From: Pseudomonadota bacterium
GTDB lineage: Bacteria; Pseudomonadota; Gammaproteobacteria; Steroidobacterales; Steroidobacteraceae
NCBI GenBank assembly: GCA_016704655.1
Contig: JADIZR010000011.1
Location: 115,291 to 179,290 of the forward strand
DNA: 64,000 nt
Reading direction: 5' to 3'
Positions 10,501 through 17,190 of the stretch are shown one piece after another; position 1 is the first letter of the stretch, and every line of letters starts with the position of its first letter. Below the pieces are notes generated by a model, which worked only from the letters and a program-made list of their open reading frames with translations, searched no databases and was not told the origin of the DNA. The position numbers and the translations under genes are program-made.

Positions 10501-12848
10501 GACAGCAACTGCCAGTCCCCGCGTACCCAGCGGTGGGAACGAGCGGTCGCCGCTGCGTAGCGAGCGGGATACTCGTCCACGAGTTCGATATCCGAGGCAA
10601 GTCCAGCCCGGGCGAAGATTCCCTCGAACAGGTCGTGGCTCAGCAACGTGTTCTCCGGCACACGGCCTGCCAGCGCCGCCTCGAACGCGTCGACATCGTA
10701 GATGCCCTTGCCGACGTACGATCCCTCACCGCACAGGTCCTGGTACACGTCGGACACGGCGGACGCGTACGGGTCGATGCCGCCCGCGCCGGAAACCAGG
10801 CGCTGGTAGCGCGAGCCGTCGTAGCCGAGCGGCAGCGACGACGCAATTCGTGGCTGCAGGATCGCGTAACCCTCGACGACTCGCCCGCGTTGCTCGTCGA
10901 GGTGTGGCGCATTCAGGGGATGCCACATCTTGCCGACCAGCCGCCGCACGGTGTCTCGCGGTAACCGTGTGTCGGCATCGAGCGTGACGACGTAGCGCAC
11001 ACCCGCTGGTACGGTGGGCGGCTTGCCGTCGACAGCCAGGAAGCTCGTGTCGATGGCTCCGCGCAGCAGGCGATTCAGCTCGTGCAGCTTGCCGCGCTTG
11101 CGTTCCCAACCCATCCAGACCCCCTGCGCCTCGTTCCACAACCGCCGCCGATGCAGGAGCAGGAAGCGATCGCCCGCCGCGCCAGGACCGTACTTGAGGT
11201 TCAGGCACCGGATGTCCTCGACCGCACGCTCGAGCAGCACCTCGTCCCCTGCGACCCGTTCGGACGCCGCATCGGCCCAGTCCGAGAGCAGTGCGAAGCT
11301 GACGTCACCATCCAGGCTCGCCAGGTGGTGAATCTCCAGGTGTTCGACGTGCGCGGCGATCGCCTCGCGCGTCGTGAGGATGACGGGCACGACCACGAGC
11401 GTTCGCAGGTCGGCAGAGATGCCCGCCGCGAGGTCCATTTCCGGCAGGGGCCTCGCGCCGAAACGGCTCGTGATGCTGATGTTGGCGATGGCCATCGCAG
11501 CGTCCAGCGCGAGAACGAGACCCGACGCCCCCAGCACGGCGAGTATCGGCACCCCGACGACGCCGCTCAGCAAGACCGACAACGGCCACGCAAGTGCGAC
11601 TACGGCGAGCAACACGACGCCCGCCATGTAGCCGCGGATTCCCATGCGGGCGATGAGCCGGTTGAGCGCCGCCCGCACCGACGGCCGATAGTCGAGTCGG
11701 TCCTCGAAGGCCCGGCGTCCCTGCGAGATGAGGTGATACCCGGAATACCGCTCGCGCTGGGAGCCACCCGCGCCAGCGACCTGCATCGCGTGCTCCGCGA
11801 TTTCGAGTTCGGAGTGCCGCGAACCTCGCGCCAGTTCCTCGATCGCGTGTCGACAGCGGTTACGGGTCGGAAAGTTCGACTGCGCATAAGCGGGATCTGC
11901 GCCCAGCACGGCGTCGACGAGACTCATCGCTTCGAACAGGTCGGCCCAGTCGACCGCCGAGATGGAGCGCATGCTCGTGATCACGTTGCGGACGGTGACG
12001 CTCGATGCACCCTGGCGCTGGTGCTCGTCGCGGACGACTTCGTCTGCGGTCGTGCCGGCAGTTGCCAGACGCGATTCGAGCCACGTCAGTGCGGGAGTCG
12101 CTTCTGGATCCTGGTCGCGCAGCCGCTGCAGCAGCTGGACGACGAAAGTCGTCGACAGCTGCACGCCTTGCAGCTCGTGCAGCACCGTCGACAGCGGCTG
12201 CGCTTCCCTGCCGCCGGCGCCGAGGAGCCGGTCCGCCACGCGGTCAGCCTGCTGGCGGACGGCACGCCGGCTCGCGATCAACTCGGCCCCACGCCGCAGG
12301 TTCTCGATGAGCACGATCCGCAAGGTGATTGCGATCGCCCACAGCTCGCCGATCGTCAGTGGCTGCACGCGTTGATAGGCAGCCACGAACTGGCGCAGCA
12401 GGTTGGCGTCGAAACGGCTGTCCGTGTGCGCGACGAAGGCCCACGCCAGCCCGAGCACGCGCGGATAGCCGGCCAGCGGACCGTCGGCCAGCTTCGGCAG
12501 TTGCCGGTAGTAGCCGGGTGGCAGGTCGTCGCGGACCTGACGGATCTGCGCTTCAACGACGTGATAGTTGTCGACGAGCCACTCCGCCGCCGGCGTGATG
12601 GCTCCGCCCGCAGCGATGGACTTCGCGATGGCACGATGAGCGTCGAGCAGCGCCCTGTGGTTGTTGCGCAGTCGCGCGGTCAGTGGCCGGACCGCGACCG
12701 GTCGCGTCGCGACGGTCTGGGCCGCCGCCAGGCTGGCGGCGTGCTGCTCCAATCGCTCGGCGCTGAATATTTCTGCCCGGATTACCTCCGCGAATTCAAA
12801 GGCGGACTCGCGGTCGGAACCTACGATGTGACTCAGGAAGGACCGCAT
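4509..12848 (-). CDS. ndvB: Cyclic beta-1,2-glucan synthase (NdvB/ChvB type)
   Basis: About 2,779 residues, the usual size for this family of inner-membrane enzymes that make and cyclise periplasmic beta-1,2-glucan from UDP-glucose. A cytoplasmic N-terminal region leads to membrane helices near residues 410-450 (YMAGVVLLAVVALAWPL). The GT84 glycosyltransferase follows, with VTLDADTRLPRDTVRRLVGK near 620, and further membrane spans near 810-940. A glucoamylase-like middle section has YVSSVDSGNLAAHLL. The C-terminal GH94 phosphorylase domain sets chain length: YGFRDQLQDTMAL near 2325 and GTGDWNDGMNDVG with the likely catalytic Asp near 2455. Start chosen at ATG 12848; a TTG one codon earlier is less likely. 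Cyclic glucans serve in osmotic adaptation and host interaction. One gene, no break seen. Confidence 0.95.
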   Translation of the reverse strand: MRSFLSHIVGSDRESAFEFAEVIRAEIFSAERLEQHAASLAAAQTVATRPVAVRPLTARLRNNHRALLDAHRAIAKSIAAGGAITPAAEWLVDNYHVVEAQIRQVRDDLPPGYYRQLPKLADGPLAGYPRVLGLAWAFVAHTDSRFDANLLRQFVAAYQRVQPLTIGELWAIAITLRIVLIENLRRGAELIASRRAVRQQADRVADRLLGAGGREAQPLSTVLHELQGVQLSTTFVVQLLQRLRDQDPEATPALTWLESRLATAGTTADEVVRDEHQRQGASSVTVRNVITSMRSISAVDWADLFEAMSLVDAVLGADPAYAQSNFPTRNRCRHAIEELARGSRHSELEIAEHAMQVAGAGGSQRERYSGYHLISQGRRAFEDRLDYRPSVRAALNRLIARMGIRGYMAGVVLLAVVALAWPLSVLLSGVVGVPILAVLGASGLVLALDAAMAIANISITSRFGARPLPEMDLAAGISADLRTLVVVPVILTTREAIAAHVEHLEIHHLASLDGDVSFALLSDWADAASERVAGDEVLLERAVEDIRCLNLKYGPGAAGDRFLLLHRRRLWNEAQGVWMGWERKRGKLHELNRLLRGAIDTSFLAVDGKPPTVPAGVRYVVTLDADTRLPRDTVRRLVGKMWHPLNAPHLDEQRGRVVEGYAILQPRIASSLPLGYDGSRYQRLVSGAGGIDPYASAVSDVYQDLCGEGSYVGKGIYDVDAFEAALAGRVPENTLLSHDLFEGIFARAGLASDIELVDEYPARYAAATARSHRWVRGDWQLLSWVFGCGPAGVAGRRRSITMLGRWKMFDNLRRSLMAPASMITLVVAWTLPLPYAALWTAFVVAMLAIPNLPPLLAGLLPRHTGIALRSHVLAVAADVRLAAGRTALTLALLAHQAWLMCDAIVRTLHRLFVSRRNLLEWVTAQEQNSKRLDVAGHYRLMAGALFISVAVLGLAAAGQVSLLFAVPFTLLWLSSPLMACWVSQPSRVAELPPVSDADAHALRLVARRAWHYFDTFVTPADNMLPPDNFQEEPRPVLAHRTSPTNLGLYLLSIVSARDLGWVGTADAVERLESTLATMSRLEQCHGHFFNWYDTQDLRPLEPRYVSSVDSGNLAAHLLTLANACEEMRAGTADPAQILAGIGDGQALARKAGDEGSAETSVWVDATQRTIESHQRDLVPAPTAGADSLSQRLDALAATSRRMAAAMGFGFLFDHERKLLSIGYRVLEGSLDSNCYDLLASEARLASFVAIANGDVPARHWFRLGRAVVRVSHGAALVSWSGSMFEYLMPSLVMRAPAGSLLEQTSHLVVDRQQSYGRKLGVPWGISESAYNARDLERTYQYSSFGVPGLGLKRGLSENTVVAPYATALAAMVRPHAAVRNFARLEQIDARGLYGFYEALDYTARRLQAGEPFAIVRAYMAHHQGMTIVALANTLLDGVMRKRFHAEPRIKATELLLQERTPREVSVPVASIPESGASEWSDDVMPMLPRTIDTPHDVTPRTRVLSNGHYAVMLTAAGSGYSQWHDLAVTRWAADVTCDASGSYLFLRDVDDGKVWSAGYQPTGVEPDAYEVTFSEHQAEFVRRDGELTTTLDVVVSAECDAEVRRVSLSNMSDRVRTIEVTSYAEIVLAPRAADEAHPAFSKLFVQTEHLPSIGALLATRRRRSPQEPAVWAAHIAVTEGDTIGSGRFETDRASFVGRGRQVHAPVTLAGNPPATGKAGTVLDPIFSLTRCVRLAPGATARVAFWTLVAPSREEALDLVDQHRDVPAFDRAVTLAWTQGQVELHHLGIAPDEAMLFQRLAGHLLYNDPALRPSSDVLRRRNGGQQALWAHGISGDLPIVLIRIDDTDDLGIVRQLLRAFEYWRLKQLNVDVVILNERSSSYVQDLQSALESLTRAGLSRVKIHGESVRGGVFILRSDIIPSETRLALLAAAGAVLLSRHGSLAEQLDRLEQEPPAAPPPVAVVRSRRDSTDASPDVPSLEFFNGFGGFTPDGEEYVTVMRDGQRTPAPWVNVVANTRFGFHVSADGSGCTWAGNSREHRLTPWSNDPVGDPAGEALYVRDDDSGLLFGPTALPVRKANGDYLARHGRGYSRFEHTRADIALDLLQFVPGDEPVKVSRLRIRNLSGRTRHLTLTAYVEWVLGTSRSSTAPFVATEIDPVTGGMLARNLWGGTETRVAFTDLGGLQTAWTGNRMEFIGRNGTLERPAALAAGAKLSGRTGAGLDPCGALQTSVVLAAHASAELVWLLGEADTTQAAQAMIARWRGEDVDVALQSVRADWSAVLDTAVVRTPDRAFDLMLNGWLVYQVLACRVWARSAFYQSSGAYGFRDQLQDTMALILAKPALAREHLLRAAGRQFPEGDVQHWWLPQTGRGVRTRVSDDRVWLGYCVAHYVETTADAGVLDEEIPFLAGPALQPGETDNFFLPTAGEQSATLFEHCARGLDGSLAVGSHGLPLIGTGDWNDGMNDVGAAGRGESVWLGWFLHFVLSAFVPMAAARGDHTRAATWRAHAAALRSSLEEHGWDGDWYRRAYFDDGTPMGSAANGECRIDSIAQSWSVLSGAADPGRAERAMASLDQHLLRPGDGLALLLTPPFNHSAPDPGYIQAYPPGIRENGGQYTHAAAWAAIALTQLGDGDKAAELFALLNPINHALTRDDALRYKVEPYVVAADVYSETPHVGRGGWTWYTGSAAWLYRAGLEWILGCRVQGATLLLDPCVPRAWTEFHVSLRYRGTRYEVEFENPGGVNKGLVTLQLDGAELAPRPGLVPLVDGGVTHQVRVVLG

Positions 12849-13145
12849 CAACTCGTCGCATGTGGCGAAGACGTACCGATCAGCGCCCGTGGCCGACGCT
12901 GATGCGAGCCTGTGGAAGCCATCGCACAGACGATGACAGCGGCGAGAGACCCCGCCTTGCTGAGTTCGGTCGTCAACAGTCCCATGCCCTTCCTCGATGC
13001 GGCGGTCAGCCGGTCAATGACTGGATTTTCGCGTCCGGCCTGACAGCAGACAGTAGGGGTCATAGGGCGTTCAGTCTGTGCGTCAGCGTACCGACGAGGC
13101 CTGCGACGGACACCACCGTACGCTGACAGACGCTTCACGCAGTCC
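12849..13145. other. Intergenic region, glucan synthase to phospholipase D
   Basis: Nearly 300 bases with no convincing gene. A 96-codon minus-strand open frame (12848-13138) ends in TGA overlapping the glucan synthase ATG (TGATG), but its composition (Arg-rich start, no family resemblance) does not look like a conserved protein. It contains the dyad at 13082-13127. The promoter for ndvB probably lies here; no clear -10/-35 pair was found by eye. Confidence 0.4.
13082..13127. repeat. Inverted repeat, possible terminator or operator
   Basis: Perfect 10-base arms GTCAGCGTAC (13082-13091) and GTACGCTGAC (13118-13127) separated by 26 bases. It lies just past the phospholipase D stop and upstream of ndvB. 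There is no T run on either side, so a standard rho-independent terminator is not shown; a regulator site is equally possible. Confidence 0.5.
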
Positions 13146-14531
13146 TTACAGCCAGTACTGCCAGAGTCGGGAAAACCATTCTTTCAGGTACAGGTCGAAC
13201 GAGCGCTGCCGCCACTGCTCGAGGGTGATCTGCTCGGAGTGCGCAACGTCGTCAGCGAAAGCCGCACGCATACGGTCGCCAAATTCGGTGCCCAGCACGA
13301 CCGCGTTGACCTCCTGGTTGTGCAGGAAGCTGCGCCAGTCGAAGTTGGTGGAACCCACCGTGGACCAGACGCCGTCGATCACGGCAGTCTTCGAATGCAT
13401 GAGCGCGTCGCGTCGCTCAAAGATGACCACACCGTCCTGCAGCATCTGATCGTAGTACGACCGCCCCGCGTGAAACACGAGGGCCGAGTCCGTACGACCG
13501 GGCAAGACCAGCCTGACGTCGACACCACGCGCGGCGGCTGCCTTCAGCGCGGCCAGCAACTGCGGGTCCGGTATGAAATAGGCGTTGGTCAGCCAGACCT
13601 CGGTCTCGGCACTGCCGATCGCGGACAGGAGCGTCACGTAGATCAGGCTGAATTCATCGTCGGGTGAGCTGCCGATTGCGCGCACAACCTCCTTGCCCTG
13701 CGCCTGCAGCGTTGGAAAGAAGTTCCGCGGTGCCAGGGGCTCGCCCTTCTGCGCGAGCCAGGTGGCCAGGAAGAGCCGCTGGAACTCCGCCACCACGGGC
13801 CCTTCGATCTGCAGGTCGGTATCGCGCCAGGGTTGCTCGCCAGCCGGGTGCGCTTTCGCCGCACGACTGGAAGAGCCCCCGGAGTACACGCTGCTGATGT
13901 TGATGCCACCGAGGAACACGGTTCGGCCATCGACGATCAGGAGCTTGCGGTGGTCGCGCTGGTTCAACTCCCAGCCCGCTTTCGCCGTCGCCGGATTGAC
14001 TGGATTGAACTGCAGGGTGCGGATGCCGCTGTCGCGCAGGCGCTGGAAGAACTCCTCCGGCGTGCCGAGCGTGCCCACGCCGTCGTAGATCAGGTTCACC
14101 TGCACACCTGCGCGCTGCCTGGCGATCAGTGCGTCCGCGAAGCGCCGGCCGACCTCGTCGTCCTCGAGGATGTACGTCTCCATGTTGATGTGGTCACTCG
14201 CGGCCGCGATGGCCACGAACATGGCACGGTACGTGTCCGGCCCGTCCTCGAGCAGCCGGACACGATTGCCACTGACGAGGGGCGTCCCGGTCACGGCTTG
14301 CTCGACTGCGAGGTGGCGATCGAAGATTCCCGTGTCGTCGGCGCCGCGCTCGAGGCCGGCGAGGATCTCGCGACTGCGCGACGGCGGGAGCGGCCCGCGG
14401 GGACCTTGGACTTGCGCCGGGGTCGTCGCGGGCGCTGTGTTCGGCGCGACCTGGGGCAGCGAACTGCAGGCCGTGAGCGGCAGCAGCAATGACGCGGCAA
14501 GATGCATGAATCGCATACCGGGGATCGTCAT
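13146..14531 (-). CDS. Phospholipase D / cardiolipin synthase-family lipoprotein
   Basis: A predicted lipoprotein: a hydrophobic stretch LAASLLLPL is followed by the lipobox LTAC, then two PLD catalytic repeats. The first HKD motif is DHRKLLIVDG near residue 190; the second is MHSKTAVIDGVWSTVGSTN near residue 375. Both have the complete HxKxxxxD set, so it should be an active phosphodiesterase or phosphatidyltransferase, perhaps making cardiolipin, but anchored to a membrane facing the periplasm. The open frame extends to 14726; that Arg-rich extension is rejected because it would bury the lipoprotein signal. ATG 14531 or 14516 are both possible and neither has a strong ribosome site. The glycine-zipper gene is divergent. 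Confidence 0.88.
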   Translation of the reverse strand: MTIPGMRFMHLAASLLLPLTACSSLPQVAPNTAPATTPAQVQGPRGPLPPSRSREILAGLERGADDTGIFDRHLAVEQAVTGTPLVSGNRVRLLEDGPDTYRAMFVAIAAASDHINMETYILEDDEVGRRFADALIARQRAGVQVNLIYDGVGTLGTPEEFFQRLRDSGIRTLQFNPVNPATAKAGWELNQRDHRKLLIVDGRTVFLGGINISSVYSGGSSSRAAKAHPAGEQPWRDTDLQIEGPVVAEFQRLFLATWLAQKGEPLAPRNFFPTLQAQGKEVVRAIGSSPDDEFSLIYVTLLSAIGSAETEVWLTNAYFIPDPQLLAALKAAAARGVDVRLVLPGRTDSALVFHAGRSYYDQMLQDGVVIFERRDALMHSKTAVIDGVWSTVGSTNFDWRSFLHNQEVNAVVLGTEFGDRMRAAFADDVAHSEQITLEQWRQRSFDLYLKEWFSRLWQYWL

Positions 14532-14718
14532 CCGCGGCCGCGTAGGCGTCAGTACGGTTGCGCACATACGCACACATTGCGGGCCGCATGCGAGGGGCAG
14601 GATCCGTGCGCTAGCGAACAGACCATTCCGGCAGTCGGCGTAGCCTGCAGGACGTCGACCACGCACTACCGTTTCGGGAATTCTCCGTGCGACGGCTGCC
14701 GTCGAATGGAGAGACCAG

Positions 14719-15261
14719 ATGAACAAATCATTGCTTACCGGGCTCGTCGTCGGCGGCGTGGCGGTGACGGCAGCCGGTGCCTACGCCGGCTACCAGACCA
14801 TGGACCAGGGCAGGTCTGCCAGGGTGCTCAACGTCGAGCCGATGTCACGCACGGTCAAGACACCGCGGCAAGTCTGTGCCAGTGAAGTCGTCACGCATCA
14901 GGCAGCTGTCAAGGATCCCAAGCGCGTCACGGGCTCCATCATCGGCGCGGTGGCGGGCGGATTGCTTGGCAACCAGATCGGTGGCGGCGATGGCCAGACG
15001 GTGGCGACCGTAGCAGGTGCTGCAGCCGGTGGTTACGCCGGCAGCAAGGTCCAGAAAAACATGCAGGAAGGCAATACGACCCAGACGGTCGAACAACGCT
15101 GCCGTACGGTCTATGACTCGGTCGAGAAGCCCGACGGTTACCGGGTGCGCTACCGCCTTGGTGACCACGAAGGTTCGGTACGAATGGACCATGACCCGGG
15201 CAGCAGTATCCCGGTCGAGAACGGCGAACTGGTCCTGAACGATGACGCGGATCGCCGCTGA
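14719..15261 (+). CDS. Glycine-zipper 2TM domain envelope protein
   Basis: 180 residues with an N-terminal hydrophobic helix (LLTGLVVGGVAVTAAGAYAGY) acting as a signal or anchor. A glycine-zipper domain follows: GSIIGAVAGGLLGNQIGGGDGQT and ATVAGAAAGGYAGSKVQK, as in the SlyB / Rickettsia 17-kDa antigen family. No lipobox Cys is present. The C-terminal part (VEQRCRTVYDSVEKPDGYRVRYRLG) is the usual soluble tail of this group. Such proteins sit in or near the outer membrane and are often induced by envelope stress. GGAGAGA precedes the ATG. It is followed 39 bases later by a tiny membrane protein and shares a divergent upstream region with the phospholipase D lipoprotein. Confidence 0.88.
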   Translation: MNKSLLTGLVVGGVAVTAAGAYAGYQTMDQGRSARVLNVEPMSRTVKTPRQVCASEVVTHQAAVKDPKRVTGSIIGAVAGGLLGNQIGGGDGQTVATVAGAAAGGYAGSKVQKNMQEGNTTQTVEQRCRTVYDSVEKPDGYRVRYRLGDHEGSVRMDHDPGSSIPVENGELVLNDDADRR

Positions 15262-15300
15262 ACAACCTGAACGCCACGTGACCTCAAGAGGAGATAACAA

Positions 15301-15447
15301 ATGCTATGGACTATCGCAGTCGTACTGGTCGTGCTGTGGTTACTGGGGCTCGTCAGCTCCTACACCCTGGGCGGATTCATCCACATCCTGCTGGTGCTGG
15401 CCATCATCGTCGTGGTGATCAACGTGATCCAGGGTCGGCGAGTCTAG
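15301..15447 (+). CDS. Small lmo0937-family membrane protein
   Basis: A 48-residue protein too short for most gene finders. It reads MLWTIAVVLVVLWLLG, then SYTLGGFIHILLVLAIIVV and ends NVIQGRRV. This is two membrane helices joined by the Ser-Tyr-Thr-Leu-Gly-Gly turn typical of the lmo0937 / DUF5670 group. A strong AGGAG lies nine bases before the ATG. The function of the family is unknown; members are abundant in proteobacteria and often sit among stress and envelope genes, as here. A perfect terminator follows at 15499. Confidence 0.85.
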   Translation: MLWTIAVVLVVLWLLGLVSSYTLGGFIHILLVLAIIVVVINVIQGRRV

Positions 15448-15498
15448 CGACCAGATACTGACGCACAGCATGTGCGGCACCGCCACGCACGCGGCGCA

Positions 15499-15529
15499 CC
15501 CCGGGTTCGGCAACGAACCCGGGGTTTTT
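15499..15529 (+). terminator. Rho-independent terminator
   Basis: Perfect 11-base arms CCCCGGGTTCG (15499-15509) and CGAACCCGGGG (15514-15524) around a GCAA loop, followed by TTTTT (15525-15529). It ends the glycine-zipper/lmo0937 transcript and shows that the Crp/Fnr gene downstream needs its own promoter. Confidence 0.93.
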
Positions 15530-15613
15530 CGTGGGGCACCGTACAGACCACGGGCCAACTCCCGGGCACGCTCGCCTTTGCGGACGTCCGCAGACGTGAT
15601 CGAGCAATTCCCC

Positions 15614-16324
15614 ATGACGACTGCCAGAGGCAAAACCGCGGCGACCAACCGGTTGCTGGCACGCCTGCCTGACCCGGACCGGCGACGCCTCCTGGGCAAG
15701 TCCATTGCCGTTCAGCTCAGTGCGACCGACGTGCTGTATGAACGGGGCAAGCGCATCCGTGAGGTCTACTTTCCCACCGGCGGATCCATCTCACTGATCG
15801 CCACACTGCATGGACACGACAAGCTCCAGGTGGGACTGGTCGGCGACGAAGGGATGCTGGGCACGTCCCTGGTGCTGGGCGTGGCGATCGCGCCGTCTCT
15901 CGCGCTCGTGCAGGATTGCGGAACAGCCTGGCAAATCGATGCCGCCGCCTTTCGCGAGGAGCTCGAATGCAGTGTCGCGCTGCGGAGCTGCCTGCAGCGC
16001 TATGTTCATGTCGTCATGTGCCAGTCCGCGCAGACCGTCGCCTGCACCCGGTTCCACGTCGTCGAGGCACGCCTGGCTCGCTGGCTGCTGATGACTCGCG
16101 ACCGCGCGCACTCGGACCATTTTCATTCGACCCACGAGTCGCTCGCGTCCATCCTCGGAGTGCGCCGCGCAGGAGTGACCCATGCAGCCGGCTCCCTGCA
16201 GCACCAGCAACTGATCCGCTACAGCCGCGGCGACATCACGGTGCTGGACCATCACGGACTCGAGGCCTGCGCCTGTGCCTGTTACGTCGCCAACCAGGAC
16301 ACCTACGCGCGCGTCATGAACTGA
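15614..16324 (+). CDS. Crp/Fnr family transcriptional regulator (first of a tandem pair)
   Basis: 236 residues from ATG 15614. The open frame extends upstream to 15470 but that part crosses the terminator at 15499-15529, so it cannot be coding. The N-terminal cyclic-nucleotide-type beta barrel reads VYFPTGGSISLIATLHG and VGLVGDEGMLGTSLVLG. The effector helix holds RYVHVVMCQSAQTVAC, and the winged HTH is HESLASILGVRRAGVTHAAGSLQ. This type (VYFPxxGxxS, GxEGMxG) is widespread in proteobacteria and lacks the clear cAMP-binding set and the Fnr Fe-S cysteines, so its signal is unknown. It is paralogous to the next gene. Confidence 0.9.
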   Translation: MTTARGKTAATNRLLARLPDPDRRRLLGKSIAVQLSATDVLYERGKRIREVYFPTGGSISLIATLHGHDKLQVGLVGDEGMLGTSLVLGVAIAPSLALVQDCGTAWQIDAAAFREELECSVALRSCLQRYVHVVMCQSAQTVACTRFHVVEARLARWLLMTRDRAHSDHFHSTHESLASILGVRRAGVTHAAGSLQHQQLIRYSRGDITVLDHHGLEACACACYVANQDTYARVMN

Positions 16325-16358
16325 TGCGGGAGCTTGGGGGCGCGTGACACGCGGCGCC

Positions 16359-16378
16359 TGTGTACGATGCGGTACACA
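16359..16378. promoter_or_regulatory. Candidate Crp/Fnr-type operator
   Basis: Perfect inverted repeat TGTGTAC (16359-16365) and GTACACA (16372-16378) with a six-base centre, about 50 bases before the second Crp/Fnr gene. TGTG...CACA ends recall Crp-class sites, though the spacing is longer than in E. coli. Autoregulation or cross-regulation by the tandem pair is a reasonable inference. Confidence 0.5.
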
Positions 16379-16419
16379 TGCGCGGCCTTGATGTATCCTG
16401 AGTCACCGCCAAGCCCTGG

Positions 16420-17172
16420 ATGGCCGCCATGACCGACGCAACGGCTTCGCAGGCCAAGCACCTTCCCGAGCACAATTACCTGCTCGCTGCGCTCACACCC
16501 GACGAGCGTGCACGCGTCTATCCGCACCTGCACCTCGTCTCGATGCCGCTTGGCAAGGTGCTGTACGAATCCGGCGACGCACTCGAGTACGTCTACTTCC
16601 CGACCGATTCGATCGTGTCCCTGCTGTACGTGCTGGAAAGCGGCGCCTCGGCGGAAATCTCGGTCGTGGGCAACGAAGGCCTCATCGGCATCGCTCTGTT
16701 CATGGGGGGCGACACCACGCCCAGTCGCGCCATCGTGCAGAGCGCGGGTCACGCCTACCGGCTGTCCGGTCAGTGGCTGAAGGATGAGTTTCACCGCAAC
16801 GGCGGGCTGCAGGTCCTGTTGCTGCGCTACACGCAGGCGCTGATCACGCAGATGGCGCAGACCGCGGTGTGCAATCGGCACCATTCCGTCGATCAGCAAC
16901 TGTGTCGCTGGTTGCTGCTGTCATTGGATCGCCTGAAATCCAACAAGCTCGTCATGACGCAGGAGCTCATCGCGAACATGCTCGGCGTCCGCCGCGAAGG
17001 CGTCACCGATGCCGCCGGCAAGCTGCAGAAGCTCGGCGCCATCAGCTACAGCCGTGGACGGATCACCGTGCTCGACCGGCCGCAGCTCGAACAGCTGTGT
17101 TGCGAGTGCTATTCGGTCGTCAAGCGCGAAACGGATCGCATCGAAGGACTCGCCTCGAACAGGGGCGCATGA
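16420..17172 (+). CDS. Crp/Fnr family transcriptional regulator (second of a tandem pair)
   Basis: 250 residues (ATG at 16420; ATG 16429 is an equal choice). Same architecture as its neighbour: barrel VYFPTDSIVSLLYVLESG and SVVGNEGLIGIALFMGG, long helix with LITQMAQTAVCNRHHSVDQQL, and winged HTH TQELIANMLGVRREGVTDAAGKLQ. The two are about the same length and clearly related, so they arose by tandem duplication. C-terminal Cys-Cys-x-Cys (LCCECYSVV) near residue 225 might bind metal or sense redox, but this is speculative. The dyad at 16359-16378 lies before it. A DUF885 protein starts 18 bases after the stop. Confidence 0.9.
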   Translation: MAAMTDATASQAKHLPEHNYLLAALTPDERARVYPHLHLVSMPLGKVLYESGDALEYVYFPTDSIVSLLYVLESGASAEISVVGNEGLIGIALFMGGDTTPSRAIVQSAGHAYRLSGQWLKDEFHRNGGLQVLLLRYTQALITQMAQTAVCNRHHSVDQQLCRWLLLSLDRLKSNKLVMTQELIANMLGVRREGVTDAAGKLQKLGAISYSRGRITVLDRPQLEQLCCECYSVVKRETDRIEGLASNRGA

Positions 17173-17190
17173 CGATGAACAGGTAAACAG

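Noticed and set aside
11082..12902. 606-codon plus-strand open frame
   Set aside because: Lies within the opposite strand of the glucan synthase, whose reading is continuous and matches its family.
12848..13138. Small leader ORF before the glucan synthase with a TGATG overlap
   Set aside because: The overlap is suggestive, but the protein has no recognisable features and its composition is that of a chance frame.
14532..14726. N-terminal extension of the phospholipase D gene
   Set aside because: It would place the lipoprotein signal inside the protein and reaches into the divergent gene's start.
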